Below, one piece after another: positions 1 to 6,536 of a stretch of DNA of 6,747 nt. The stretch lies in the NCBI GenBank assembly GCA_025451425.1, contig JANWKK010000292.1, positions 1 through 6,747 on the forward strand. Reading direction: 5' to 3'. The translations under genes and the position numbers were made by a program. The notes under the pieces are model-generated. The model did not search any database, was not told the origin of the DNA, and saw nothing but the letters and a program-made list of their open reading frames with translations. Each line of letters opens with the position of its first letter. Position 1 is the stretch's first letter. This DNA is from Gemmatimonadaceae bacterium. GTDB lineage: Bacteria > Gemmatimonadota > Gemmatimonadetes > Gemmatimonadales > Gemmatimonadaceae.

Positions 1-1
1 A

Positions 2-799
2 TCGTTAGGCAAGTCGAGCTTCGGCAGTCACGACACACAGTACCTCGCCACCGGCATCGAAGCCGACGGGTACAGCAAACCATATGAGTTCGGCGACGTC
101 CTCAATATCGACGTGACCGAGACGCTCAAGAGCTCCCTCGCGCGAACAGGGAAAGTCGAGGTTCCGATGGACCTCGACTACCAGGATCTCATGGTGCGTC
201 AGGCCGAGTACCGCTCGTCGTGCGCGACGGTACTCATGCTCGACTGCTCACACTCGATGATTCTATACGGCGAAGATCGCTTCACGCCGGCGAAGAAGGT
301 CGCGCTCGCCCTCACACACCTGATTCGCACGCAGTTCCCTGGCGATTCGCTGAAGGTCATCCTGTTCCACGACTCGGCGGAGGAGATACCACTTGGCGCT
401 CTGGCAACTGCCCAGGTCGGGCCGTATCACACGAACACGTCCGAGGGATTGAAGCTCGCTCGACGGTTGCTCCTCGCGCAGAAGAAAGACATGCGCCAGA
501 TCATCATGATCACCGACGGCAAGCCGAGCGCCTTGACGATGCCGAATGGGCAGATTTACAAAAACTCATTCGGCCTCGACGCGACCGTTATCGCGCAGAC
601 GTTACGCGAAGTGGCGAATTGCCGGCGGAGCGGGATCATGATCCACACGTTCATGCTCGCTCGCGACCGGTCACTCGTTGAATTCGTGAAGCGCGTATCC
701 GAGATCAGCCGAGGCAAGGCGTACTTTACCACGACGATGACGCTCGGGCTGTTCATACTGATGGACTTCCTGAAGAGAAAGACAAGGAAGGTGAGCTAA
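2..799 (+). CDS. VWA (von Willebrand factor A) domain protein, 5' partial
   Basis: The reading frame is open from base 2 to the TAA at 797-799 (265 codons visible) with no stop upstream, so the true start lies outside the window; the GTG at 113 is probably internal. Most of the visible protein is a VWA domain with a complete MIDAS metal site: DxSxS as 'LDCSHSM' (Asp codon at 242-244), a Thr in 'YHTNTSEG', and Asp in 'MITDGKPS' (codon at 515-517). The C-terminal part ('IHTFMLARD', 'RGKAYFTT', 'LMDFLKRK') resembles a bacterial family of cytoplasmic VWA proteins of roughly 350-600 residues, often encoded beside MoxR or Mg-chelatase-like AAA+ ATPases. Such pairs are thought to act as metal-dependent adaptors for the ATPase; this is family knowledge, and the partner is not visible here. 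No signal peptide or membrane segment is seen in the visible part. Domain assignment is firm; the biological role is unknown. Confidence 0.88.
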   Translation, partial: SLGKSSFGSHDTQYLATGIEADGYSKPYEFGDVLNIDVTETLKSSLARTGKVEVPMDLDYQDLMVRQAEYRSSCATVLMLDCSHSMILYGEDRFTPAKKVALALTHLIRTQFPGDSLKVILFHDSAEEIPLGALATAQVGPYHTNTSEGLKLARRLLLAQKKDMRQIIMITDGKPSALTMPNGQIYKNSFGLDATVIAQTLREVANCRRSGIMIHTFMLARDRSLVEFVKRVSEISRGKAYFTTTMTLGLFILMDFLKRKTRKVS

Positions 800-876
800 T
801 TGTCATCCCGAGCGAAGCGAGCGATCTGCACCTTGACGTACCAAGTGCAGATCCCTCGCTTCGCTCGGGATGACAA
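800..876. repeat. Long imperfect palindrome, REP-like intergenic repeat ('CHPERSEGS' type)
   Basis: The left arm at 800-834 and the right arm at 843-876 are reverse complements over about 34 bases, with one mismatch and one extra C in the left arm, around an 8-base loop (GACGTACC). The arms carry the core TCATCCCGAGCGAAGCGAG. Translated on the minus strand it gives 'CHPERSEGS...SLASLGMT', a phrase that recurs in spurious predicted proteins of many environmental bacteria, so I read it as a dispersed genomic repeat and not a gene. It starts at the base directly after the TAA of the VWA gene and lies between two convergent genes. It could fold in RNA from either strand and act as a bidirectional terminator or 3'-end stabiliser, but there is no U-tract typical of intrinsic terminators. 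Whether it is mobile cannot be told from one copy. Confidence 0.85.
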
Positions 877-919
877 AGCGACGTTCTTCCGTGAATTTTC
901 GGGATGATCGCCTTGCGCA

Positions 920-960
920 TGGGAAAGTGGCCAGCACTCTGCTGCTTCGCGACTTTCCCA
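920..960. repeat. Two-tier hairpin between convergent genes, possible 3'-end structure
   Basis: TGGGAAAGT (920-928) pairs perfectly with ACTTTCCCA (952-960). Inside, CAGCA (932-936) pairs with TGCTG (940-944) around a CTC triloop. The structure lies 26-66 bases beyond the stop of the minus-strand PLP-enzyme gene, where a transcription end would be expected. Neither strand shows a clear T-run after the stem, so it is not a textbook intrinsic terminator. It shares no obvious sequence with the palindrome at 800-876. The pairing is seen in the sequence; function is inference, and a chance hairpin is possible. Confidence 0.35.
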
Positions 961-985
961 GAAATGCCGGAAGATCCCAAAGCGA

Positions 986-1978
986 TCACATTTCGCGATT
1001 CAGAATCCTTCTCAGCACCGTCGAATCCAAGTTCCCGCCACAAAACGCAACCGCCACACGTTTCCCCGTTAGGCGATCGCGTAGCTTCTTTGCCGCCATC
1101 ACGCCCATGGCGCCTGCGCCTTCTACGACGTTGTGCGTCGTCGAGAGAATGGTGCGCACGCCCTCGGCAATCTCCGCGTCGGTAAGCGTGACGAATCCGG
1201 CCAATCCCTCGAGCAGCGCCGGGAACGTCAGCTCATAGGTCGATCGCGTCGCAACTCCCTCCGCGAAGGTGTTGGCGTTCTCCGTCGTGCGCGGTGCTCG
1301 CGCGTGCCAGGAGTCGTGCTGCGCCGCTGCTCCGACAGCCTGCGCGCCGTACACCTCGAGGTCCGGCGCGAGCCTTTTCGCGACGGTCAACGCGCCAACA
1401 GCCTGCGATCCGCCGCCCACCGCGAGCACGAGCGCGTCGATGCCCGCGTCGTCCGCCTGCTCGAGGATTTCGAGAGTCATCGTGCCCGCACCGGCGATGA
1501 TCCGCGGATCGTTCGTCGAGTGCGCGAGCACACGGCCCTCTTCGCGTCCGATGCGCTCCATCGTGCGCACCGATTCGTCATAGTCGCGCCCTTCCTCGAC
1601 GACTGTCGCGCCCCACCCTCGCATCGCGGCATTCTTCTCTGGATTGTTGCCGCGCGGGACGCAGATCGTTGCGGTCGTGCCGACTAGTTGCGCCCCGTAT
1701 GCGATGCCTTGTCCGTGATTGCCGGTCGATGCGGCCACCACGCCGCGCGCCCGCTCTGCGGCAGACAGGGACGTCATGAACGAGATCCCATTGCGCACCT
1801 TGAACGATCCAGTCGGTTGATGGTTCTCGTGCTTCACGAAGAGCGTCAATCCGCTCGCGGAATCCAGCAGCGGATATCGTCGCAACGGAGTGGGCGTCAG
1901 ATGCGGCGCGAGGCGCTCCCGCGCGCGCTCGACGTCCTCGAAGACGATCGGCCAGGTGGTGAGCGCGGCTGTGGTCAT
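986..1978 (-). CDS. Threonine/serine dehydratase-like PLP enzyme (no ACT domain)
   Basis: A 330-residue fold-type II PLP enzyme. It most likely deaminates L-threonine and/or L-serine to the 2-oxoacid plus ammonia in the cytoplasm. Visible motifs: the Schiff-base lysine K60 in 'PTGSFKVRNG'; substrate loop 'STGNHGQG' (84-91); phosphate-binding glycine loop 'GGGSQAVG' (188-195); 'VEGAGA' (285-290); and 'CGGNLD' (313-318), where C313 occupies the position that contacts the PLP ring nitrogen. That position is Ser in bacterial threonine dehydratases and Cys in mammalian serine dehydratase. The length fits the single-domain catabolic type (TdcB-like); the allosteric ACT region of biosynthetic IlvA is absent. 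Related enzymes such as hydroxyectoine-pathway EutB or hydroxyaspartate ammonia-lyase look similar, so the substrate is not settled. The ATG at 1976-1978 lies 18 bp after the copCD stop, suggesting co-transcription; no clear Shine-Dalgarno precedes it. Confidence 0.9.
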   Translation of the reverse strand: MTTAALTTWPIVFEDVERARERLAPHLTPTPLRRYPLLDSASGLTLFVKHENHQPTGSFKVRNGISFMTSLSAAERARGVVAASTGNHGQGIAYGAQLVGTTATICVPRGNNPEKNAAMRGWGATVVEEGRDYDESVRTMERIGREEGRVLAHSTNDPRIIAGAGTMTLEILEQADDAGIDALVLAVGGGSQAVGALTVAKRLAPDLEVYGAQAVGAAAQHDSWHARAPRTTENANTFAEGVATRSTYELTFPALLEGLAGFVTLTDAEIAEGVRTILSTTHNVVEGAGAMGVMAAKKLRDRLTGKRVAVAFCGGNLDSTVLRRILNREM

Positions 1979-1996
1979 GTCCGGAGAGGCTGGTGA

Positions 1997-3490
1997 CTAG
2001 GGAGGACTTAGGGTCGCGTTTGATGGCGTCGCGGTCAGCTCGCGTGGGCCGGCATCGGGAGGCGGCGTCGACACGAGCACTGCAGTGACAGCGAGCACGA
2101 GCACCGCGAAAGTCAGCTCGGTGCCCGCCGTTCTCGTTATGCGTCGCGCCGACTGATCGTCGCCGAGAGACGGAAGCGTGCGTCGCCAGTTGATGGCACC
2201 CATTACGACCACCATCGCGACGAACGCGAGCTTGATCAACAACACGCGTCCGTAGCTGCTCGACCAGAGCGCACCGATCGCCGGAAGTCGCAACCATGCC
2301 GCGCACAAGCCGGTCAGGATCACGATCGCCGCGCACGTGAGCGCAACGGGATGAAAAGCGCGAACCAGGCCCGCGACGAGCGGGCCCGATCCAATCGTGC
2401 TCGCTGCTCGTGATCCGCGCGCGATCGGTAACGCGGCGAATAGAAGGGCCATCAGTCCGCCGATCCACGCGCACGCGGCGCACACGTGGAGCATATCGGC
2501 GAAGAGCGCGAGTCCAACCGGCTGCGTCGCCCTCGCGTGTCCGGTGAGCGCCGGCGCCATGACGATGGCCAGGGCACCTAACGCTGCAATCGCCCAGCCT
2601 GCGTTCGTGCGCGAGCGCTTTGCAATGCTGAAACCGACACCTGCGACGACAATGCCAACGAGGCCCAGCAGCCAACCAGCACCCCAGCTCGTGCCGAACA
2701 AGATTGTTTCGAACGCTGAGCGATTGAGGGCGCGATCCGGACCGAGCACCGCGCTCGCCTCCTCGTACAACCGTGACAACGACGCAATTAACAGGAGCAC
2801 GAGTGCGCCTTGAGCCAAGCGCCGCACGGAGTCCGCGATGTCGGCCCGGGTCTCCGGTGAAAGCACGCTCGCCGAAGCGCGTTCGCCCAAGCGCAACACG
2901 AGAAGTCGAAAGACGATCGCGCCGACAACCCCGAGCATCGCGATGAACTCCACCCAACGTGTCGCCGCACTGACATTGAGCGGTGCCGGCCCTGCGGCGG
3001 TGCTGTCGAGATGAATCAGAGCGTGTGCTCCTGAGCCGCGATTCGTCGTGTCGGTCATTCGCACGACAGCCTTGGCACCGGCCCCGACGATGAAAGTGAA
3101 GCGTCCCGCGGTAGCATGTCCGTCTGCTGCCGCCGTTCGCCATATCACCGTGTACGTGCCAGCCGCGAGCGATGTCGGAATCGGCGTCCAGACACCAAGG
3201 GGGTCATCGCTCATTCGCGCCAACGTACCGAGTGGAACGTCGGTGCTGTCGGCGGCGCGGAGTTGAATGCGTGTGAACGGAAGCTCCGGCCGCTCACTGA
3301 ACCACAGTCGGATCGCACTGGGAGAAGACTCGAGCCGAGCATTCGCCCCAGGTTCGCTGCGACGCAGGTGCGCGTGCGCGAGAAGCGCTACGGGAAGGGC
3401 CAGCGTCGTGAGAACAGCAATGACGCCGCCGCGCAGAAAGAGCCGGCGCGTTGTCGCGCCATTCCAATGAGCAAGTCTGTTAAGTTGCAT
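1997..3490 (-). CDS. CopC-CopD fusion: periplasmic copper-binding domain plus membrane copper-transport domain
   Basis: 497 residues from the ATG at 3488-3490; a TTG at 3497-3499 would add three residues, and neither has a good Shine-Dalgarno. Residues 1-40 form a signal peptide with a twin-arginine-like motif 'TRRLFLR' (14-20), a hydrophobic stretch (23-37) and an 'AHA' cleavage site. Cleavage there leaves His41 as the new N-terminus, as the CopC His-brace requires. The CopC domain (about 41-136) also has 'DGH' with D123 and H125, the other expected Cu(II) ligands. The methionine cluster of the Cu(I) site in Pseudomonas CopC is missing. From about 178 to 474 there are roughly eight hydrophobic segments, with a CopD region containing candidate metal ligands H318 ('TGHAR'), H335 ('DMLHVCAACAWIGG') and H380 ('FHPVAL'). 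Known CopC/CopD proteins bind periplasmic copper and move it across the inner membrane, so uptake or copper supply is more likely than efflux. It is the first gene of a leftward unit with the dehydratase gene. Confidence 0.92.
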   Translation of the reverse strand: MQLNRLAHWNGATTRRLFLRGGVIAVLTTLALPVALLAHAHLRRSEPGANARLESSPSAIRLWFSERPELPFTRIQLRAADSTDVPLGTLARMSDDPLGVWTPIPTSLAAGTYTVIWRTAAADGHATAGRFTFIVGAGAKAVVRMTDTTNRGSGAHALIHLDSTAAGPAPLNVSAATRWVEFIAMLGVVGAIVFRLLVLRLGERASASVLSPETRADIADSVRRLAQGALVLLLIASLSRLYEEASAVLGPDRALNRSAFETILFGTSWGAGWLLGLVGIVVAGVGFSIAKRSRTNAGWAIAALGALAIVMAPALTGHARATQPVGLALFADMLHVCAACAWIGGLMALLFAALPIARGSRAASTIGSGPLVAGLVRAFHPVALTCAAIVILTGLCAAWLRLPAIGALWSSSYGRVLLIKLAFVAMVVVMGAINWRRTLPSLGDDQSARRITRTAGTELTFAVLVLAVTAVLVSTPPPDAGPRELTATPSNATLSPP

Positions 3491-3599
3491 CCGTCGCAAT
3501 GACAGGTGACGCGAGCGTGCTCAGAGACCGACGTCAGCAAGCTAACGGCTCCTTCGTACCAACGCCGATGCGCGATCTTTCACTGCCGAACGCCGCGCT
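3491..3599. promoter_or_regulatory. Divergent intergenic region between copCD and crcB, presumed promoters
   Basis: These 109 bases separate two genes read outward, so both promoters are expected here or slightly inside the genes. I could not identify convincing -35/-10 pairs, an operator, or a crcB-motif fluoride riboswitch. The assignment rests only on gene arrangement. Confidence 0.35.
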
Positions 3600-3992
3600 A
3601 TGATCTGGTGGTACGTGGCGCTGGGCAGCGCCGTTGGCGGCGTCGCGCGATTTGCGCTCGCCACACTGATCCAGCAGCGTGTCGGGCCTAACTTCCCCGT
3701 TGGAACGCTCCTCATCAACATATCTGGATCGTTCCTCCTTGGTCTGATCTTTCGCTATGCGCTGGGAACGGACGCGATCTCGCTCGAGGTGCGTGCGCTC
3801 CTCACGACGGGATTCTGTGGGGGCTACACCACGTTCTCCACGTTCAGCTATGACGCGATGATGCTGCTCGAAGAAGGGCAGTCAGCTCGCGCCACGACCT
3901 ATGTTGTGCTCAGCGTGGTCCTGTCTCTCGCCGCGACTTGGCTGGGAATTACGGCGGCGCGCGGCCTCCTCGCCGCGCGAGCTCAGGGCTGA
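3600..3992 (+). CDS. crcB: Fluoride ion channel CrcB/FluC
   Basis: 130 residues, the normal length for this family of small four-span membrane proteins, which form antiparallel dual-topology dimers and let fluoride leave the cell down its gradient. Signature residues are present: 'GGVARF' (13-18) after the first span, 'GTLLINISGS' (35-44) with the conserved pore Asn N40, and 'GFCGGYTTFSTFS' (71-83) holding the Phe residues (F79, F82) that line the fluoride path and the central Na+ site region. Four hydrophobic stretches lie at about 3-24, 35-53, 65-90 and 100-125. The ATG at 3600 is the only sensible start for the first span; no strong Shine-Dalgarno is seen. It heads a close-packed cluster with the DUF190 gene 12 bp downstream, a pairing often seen with CrcB. 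No fluoride riboswitch was recognised upstream. Confidence 0.96.
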   Translation: MIWWYVALGSAVGGVARFALATLIQQRVGPNFPVGTLLINISGSFLLGLIFRYALGTDAISLEVRALLTTGFCGGYTTFSTFSYDAMMLLEEGQSARATTYVVLSVVLSLAATWLGITAARGLLAARAQG

Positions 3993-4004
3993 TCCGGTGA
4001 TGTG

Positions 4005-4355
4005 ATGCACGGTTTCACCGGGGAACGCGTCCTGATGCGCATCCATATCGGGGAGCGCGACAAGGTCAACGGTCATCCGCTGTATAGCGAAATCGTTCAG
4101 CTGTTGCGAAAGAAGCATTACGCCGGCGCAACGGTCTATCGCGCAATCATCGGCTTCGGGGCGAGCAGTCACATTCGCACCGATCGCTTTTTGGAGCTGT
4201 CGCTCGACCTGCCCATCGTTGTCGAATGCGTCGAGACAGAAGAGCGCATCCAGGCGATTCTCCCCGAGCTCGATGAGATGATCGGTGGCGGATTGATCAC
4301 GCTGGAGCGTGCGCAAGTCATCGTGTACCGCGCCGGCGATCGGCCAGCGGAATGA
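4005..4355 (+). CDS. DUF190 family PII-like protein
   Basis: 116 residues from the ATG at 4005; a GTG directly before it (4002) would add one residue, and GGTGAT at 3996-4001 may serve as a weak ribosome site. The protein matches DUF190: 'MRIHIGERDKVNGHPLYSEI' (11-30), 'KKHYAGATVYRAIIGFG' (37-53), and 'DLPIVVECVETEERI' (68-82) followed by a helix and 'GGGLITLERAQVI' (94-106). Known structures of the family show a ferredoxin-like trimer resembling PII signalling proteins, so nucleotide or ligand sensing is plausible, but no function is established. DUF190 genes commonly neighbour or fuse with crcB, which suggests a role in fluoride handling; that is inference. The stop codon TGA (4353-4355) overlaps the ATG of mutY, so the two are probably translationally coupled. 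Confidence 0.92.
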   Translation: MHGFTGERVLMRIHIGERDKVNGHPLYSEIVQLLRKKHYAGATVYRAIIGFGASSHIRTDRFLELSLDLPIVVECVETEERIQAILPELDEMIGGGLITLERAQVIVYRAGDRPAE

Positions 4356-5065
4356 CGGGCGAAGAGGAGCGCCGGCACCACCGTGAATTCAGTCGCCGGC
4401 TGCGCGCATGGTATCGTCGCAACGGACGGGATCTTCCCTGGCGCAAAACGCGCGACCCATATCGAGTACTCGTTTCCGAGTTGATGCTGCAGCAGACACA
4501 GGTCTCGCGCGTCATCGGTTACTACCAGCGCTTCCTCGATCGCTTTCCCACACTCGGCGACCTTGCGCGTGCTCGGCCCCGACAGGTGCGAGAAGCGTGG
4601 CAAGGACTGGGTTACTACGCACGCGCCCGCAACCTGCATCGGCTCGCGCGTGAGGTAGCCCGCCCTGGAAGCGTGCATAACGAGCGACTACCGGATGACC
4701 CTCGCCGCCTGCGCGAGCTGCCCGGCGTCGGCGAGTATACCGCCGGCGCGGTCGCGTCCTTCGCCTACGAACGGCGCGCCGCGCTCGTCGACACGAACGT
4801 CGCGCGCGTTGTGCGTCGCGCATTCGCACCGGAAGCGGATTTCAAGACCGCTGCCGGCAGGCGCACCATCTGGGACATTGCGGCCCGGCTGCTACCTCGG
4901 ACTGGCCGCGCCAGCTGGACGCACAACCAGGCCCTCATGGAACTCGGCGCGCTCGTCTGTACGGCAAGGGTGGCTCGCTGCGGCGACTGTCCGGTTAGAC
5001 GCGAATGCATGACCGGTAGGACGCGACACGACGGCCGGATGCCACTAGTCACTGGCCACGAATAG
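4352..5065 (+). CDS. mutY: A/G-specific adenine glycosylase MutY, short form without C-terminal NUDIX-like domain
   Basis: 237 residues of the HhH-GPD base-excision family. MutY removes adenine mispaired with 8-oxoguanine, preventing G:C to T:A mutations. Visible: 'RDLPWR' (26-31); 'SELMLQQTQV' (42-51) with catalytic E43; 'GLGYYARARNLH' (85-96); helix-hairpin-helix 'LPGVGEYTAGAV' (123-134) with Y129, as in several bacterial MutYs; catalytic D147 in 'LVDTNVARV'; 'NQALMELGALVCT' (192-204); and the [4Fe-4S] cysteines C203, C210, C213, C219 in the C-x6-C-x2-C-x5-C spacing. Usual MutY is about 300-370 residues, with a C-terminal NUDIX-like domain that reads 8-oxoG. Here the protein ends 18 residues after the last cluster cysteine, so that domain is absent. 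The frame ends in a normal stop and I see no frameshift remnant in the 62 bases that follow. A MIG-like T:G mismatch glycosylase is a less likely alternative. The start is fixed by the ATGA overlap with the DUF190 gene. Confidence 0.9.
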   Translation: MTGEEERRHHREFSRRLRAWYRRNGRDLPWRKTRDPYRVLVSELMLQQTQVSRVIGYYQRFLDRFPTLGDLARARPRQVREAWQGLGYYARARNLHRLAREVARPGSVHNERLPDDPRRLRELPGVGEYTAGAVASFAYERRAALVDTNVARVVRRAFAPEADFKTAAGRRTIWDIAARLLPRTGRASWTHNQALMELGALVCTARVARCGDCPVRRECMTGRTRHDGRMPLVTGHE

Positions 5066-5114
5066 ATTGCGAGTGCGCGGCTCGGATGGACACCCGCCGC
5101 CGGATTAGCCAAGC

Positions 5115-5118
5115 GGAG
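5115..5118 (+). promoter_or_regulatory. Ribosome binding site that sets the citrate synthase start
   Basis: GGAG lies 9 bases before the ATG at 5128. The in-frame ATG at 5086, 14 codons upstream, has no such sequence before it, so 5128 is preferred. Confidence 0.6.
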
Positions 5119-5127
5119 CCATATCGC

Positions 5128-6522
5128 ATGACCGATACGATCACGGCGCCGGCGCCGAACGCACCCAGCGCGGAGCTGCGCGCGACAGGTTCGCTCGATA
5201 TCAAAGACTCGCGAACCGGGAAAAACTATCCCGTACAGATTCTCGAGGGCGGCGTCGAAGGCGATACGGCGATTCGCGCGATGGATTTGCGCCCGGTCAA
5301 GACGGCGCCCGATGAGTTCGGAATGATGACGTACGATCCCGCGTTCATGAACACCGCGTCATGCAAGAGCGCAATCACGTTCATCGACGGAGACAAGGGA
5401 ATTCTTCGCTACCGCGGCTTCCCGATTGAGCAGCTCGCCGAGAGCGCAACGTTCCTCGAAGTCGCGTGGCTGCTGCGGAATGGCGAGCTGCCCTCGCAAG
5501 CCGACTACGACCGATGGGTGCACGACATCACCTATCACACCTACGTGCACGAGAACATCAAGCGCTTCCTCGAGGGTTTCCGCTACGACGCGCATCCGAT
5601 GTCGATGCTGTGCTCGAGCGTCGCCGCGCTGTCCTCGTTCTATCCGGAAGCGAAGAATATCAAGGATCCGGACCAGCGCTACATCTCGATTATTAGGCTG
5701 TTGGCAAAGCTGCCGACGCTCGCCGCATTTATTTATCGGCATGGTAAGGGATTGCCGTTCATCTATCCTGACAACGACCTCGGCTATGTTGAGAACTTCC
5801 TCAGCATGGTCGCGCGGATGTCGGAGCCGCAGTACGAGGCGAATCCGATTTTTGTCAAGGCGCTCGAGGTGCTTTTCATTCTGCACGCCGATCACGAGCA
5901 GAACTGCTCGACGAGCGCCGTGCGCGCCGTGGGCTCGTCCGAGGTCGATCCATTCTCGGCAATTGCCGCCGGCATCGCAGCGCTCTACGGACCGCTTCAT
6001 GGTGGCGCGAACGAGGCGGTTCTCCGCATGATCGAGGAGATCGGTCATCCGAAGAACGTGCCCACGTTCATCGACAACGTGAAGGGCGGCAAGGGCAGTC
6101 GGTTGATGGGCTTCGGCCACCGCGTGTACAAGAGCTACGATCCTCGCGCGAAAATCGTGAAGCGCCTGGCCGATCAGGTATTCGCGCAGATCGGCATGGA
6201 CAAGGATCTCGAAATCGCGCTCAAGCTCGAGGAGGTGGCGCTGCACGACGAGTACTTCGTGTCGCGCAAGCTGTATCCGAACGTCGACTTCTACACAGGC
6301 CTGATTTACCGGTCGATGGCATTTCCGACGGATTTCTTCACCGTGCTGTTCGCGGTGGCCCGCACAGCCGGCTGGCTAGCGCAGTGGGAGGAAATGCTCA
6401 ACGACAAGGAGCAGAAGATCGCGCGGCCGCGACAGATCTATATCGGCTACGGCGAGCGCGAGTTCGAGTCGCGCTTGAAGGAGAAGTTCCCGAAGACGAA
6501 TAAGGACGGACGCAAGAAGTAG
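5128..6522 (+). CDS. gltA: Citrate synthase (GltA type)
   Basis: 464 residues from the ATG at 5128 (478 if the weaker upstream ATG at 5086 is used). It condenses oxaloacetate and acetyl-CoA to citrate, the first step of the TCA cycle, in the cytoplasm. The catalytic triad is intact: H291 in 'GPLHGGANEA', H331 in 'GFGHRVYKSYDPRA' and D387 in 'KLYPNVDFYTG', matching E. coli GltA H264, H305 and D362. Also present are the N-terminal GltA-type block 'NTASCKSAITFIDGDKGILR' (75-94), 'YRGFPIEQLA' (95-104) and 'LHADHEQNCSTS' (252-263). The N-terminal extension of about 70 residues before that block resembles the Gram-negative hexameric type, which NADH often inhibits; whether this one is inhibited cannot be read here. 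2-methylcitrate synthase is an alternative, but those are usually shorter (about 370-390) and lack this N-terminal domain. It follows mutY by 62 bp, so it may have its own promoter, none of which I could identify. It converges with a histidine kinase gene. Confidence 0.97.
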   Translation: MTDTITAPAPNAPSAELRATGSLDIKDSRTGKNYPVQILEGGVEGDTAIRAMDLRPVKTAPDEFGMMTYDPAFMNTASCKSAITFIDGDKGILRYRGFPIEQLAESATFLEVAWLLRNGELPSQADYDRWVHDITYHTYVHENIKRFLEGFRYDAHPMSMLCSSVAALSSFYPEAKNIKDPDQRYISIIRLLAKLPTLAAFIYRHGKGLPFIYPDNDLGYVENFLSMVARMSEPQYEANPIFVKALEVLFILHADHEQNCSTSAVRAVGSSEVDPFSAIAAGIAALYGPLHGGANEAVLRMIEEIGHPKNVPTFIDNVKGGKGSRLMGFGHRVYKSYDPRAKIVKRLADQVFAQIGMDKDLEIALKLEEVALHDEYFVSRKLYPNVDFYTGLIYRSMAFPTDFFTVLFAVARTAGWLAQWEEMLNDKEQKIARPRQIYIGYGEREFESRLKEKFPKTNKDGRKK

Positions 6523-6536
6523 CGTCCCGAGAGGGC

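Noticed and set aside
753..1043. A 96-codon minus-strand frame containing 'CHPERSEGS'
   Set aside because: The peptide comes from translating the palindromic repeat, and it overlaps the ends of both neighbouring genes. It is a typical spurious prediction.
1496..1510. Short perfect palindrome GATCCGCGGATC as an operator
   Set aside because: It sits inside the dehydratase coding region, encodes ordinary conserved-family sequence, and a 12-base palindrome is readily expected by chance in GC-rich DNA.
1578..3143. A 521-codon open frame on the minus strand
   Set aside because: It overlaps both copCD and the dehydratase gene in another frame, is dominated by Arg/Ala/Gly/Ser, and shows no recognisable domain, whereas the overlapped frames carry clear family motifs. 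It is a high-GC shadow frame.
3491..3599. Possible fluoride (crcB-motif) riboswitch before crcB
   Set aside because: Fragments such as GGCTCCTT and AACGCCG recall parts of the motif, but they are not in the right order and I could not build the pseudoknot. A covariance-model search with the crcB motif would settle it.
5086..5127. Upstream ATG start for citrate synthase, adding 14 residues
   Set aside because: There is no Shine-Dalgarno before 5086, while GGAG is well placed before 5128, and the extra residues are Arg-rich and not family-like.
5359..6246. A 295-codon open frame antisense to citrate synthase
   Set aside because: It lies entirely within the strongly conserved gltA coding region and has no domain signature. 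It is a codon-bias by-product.
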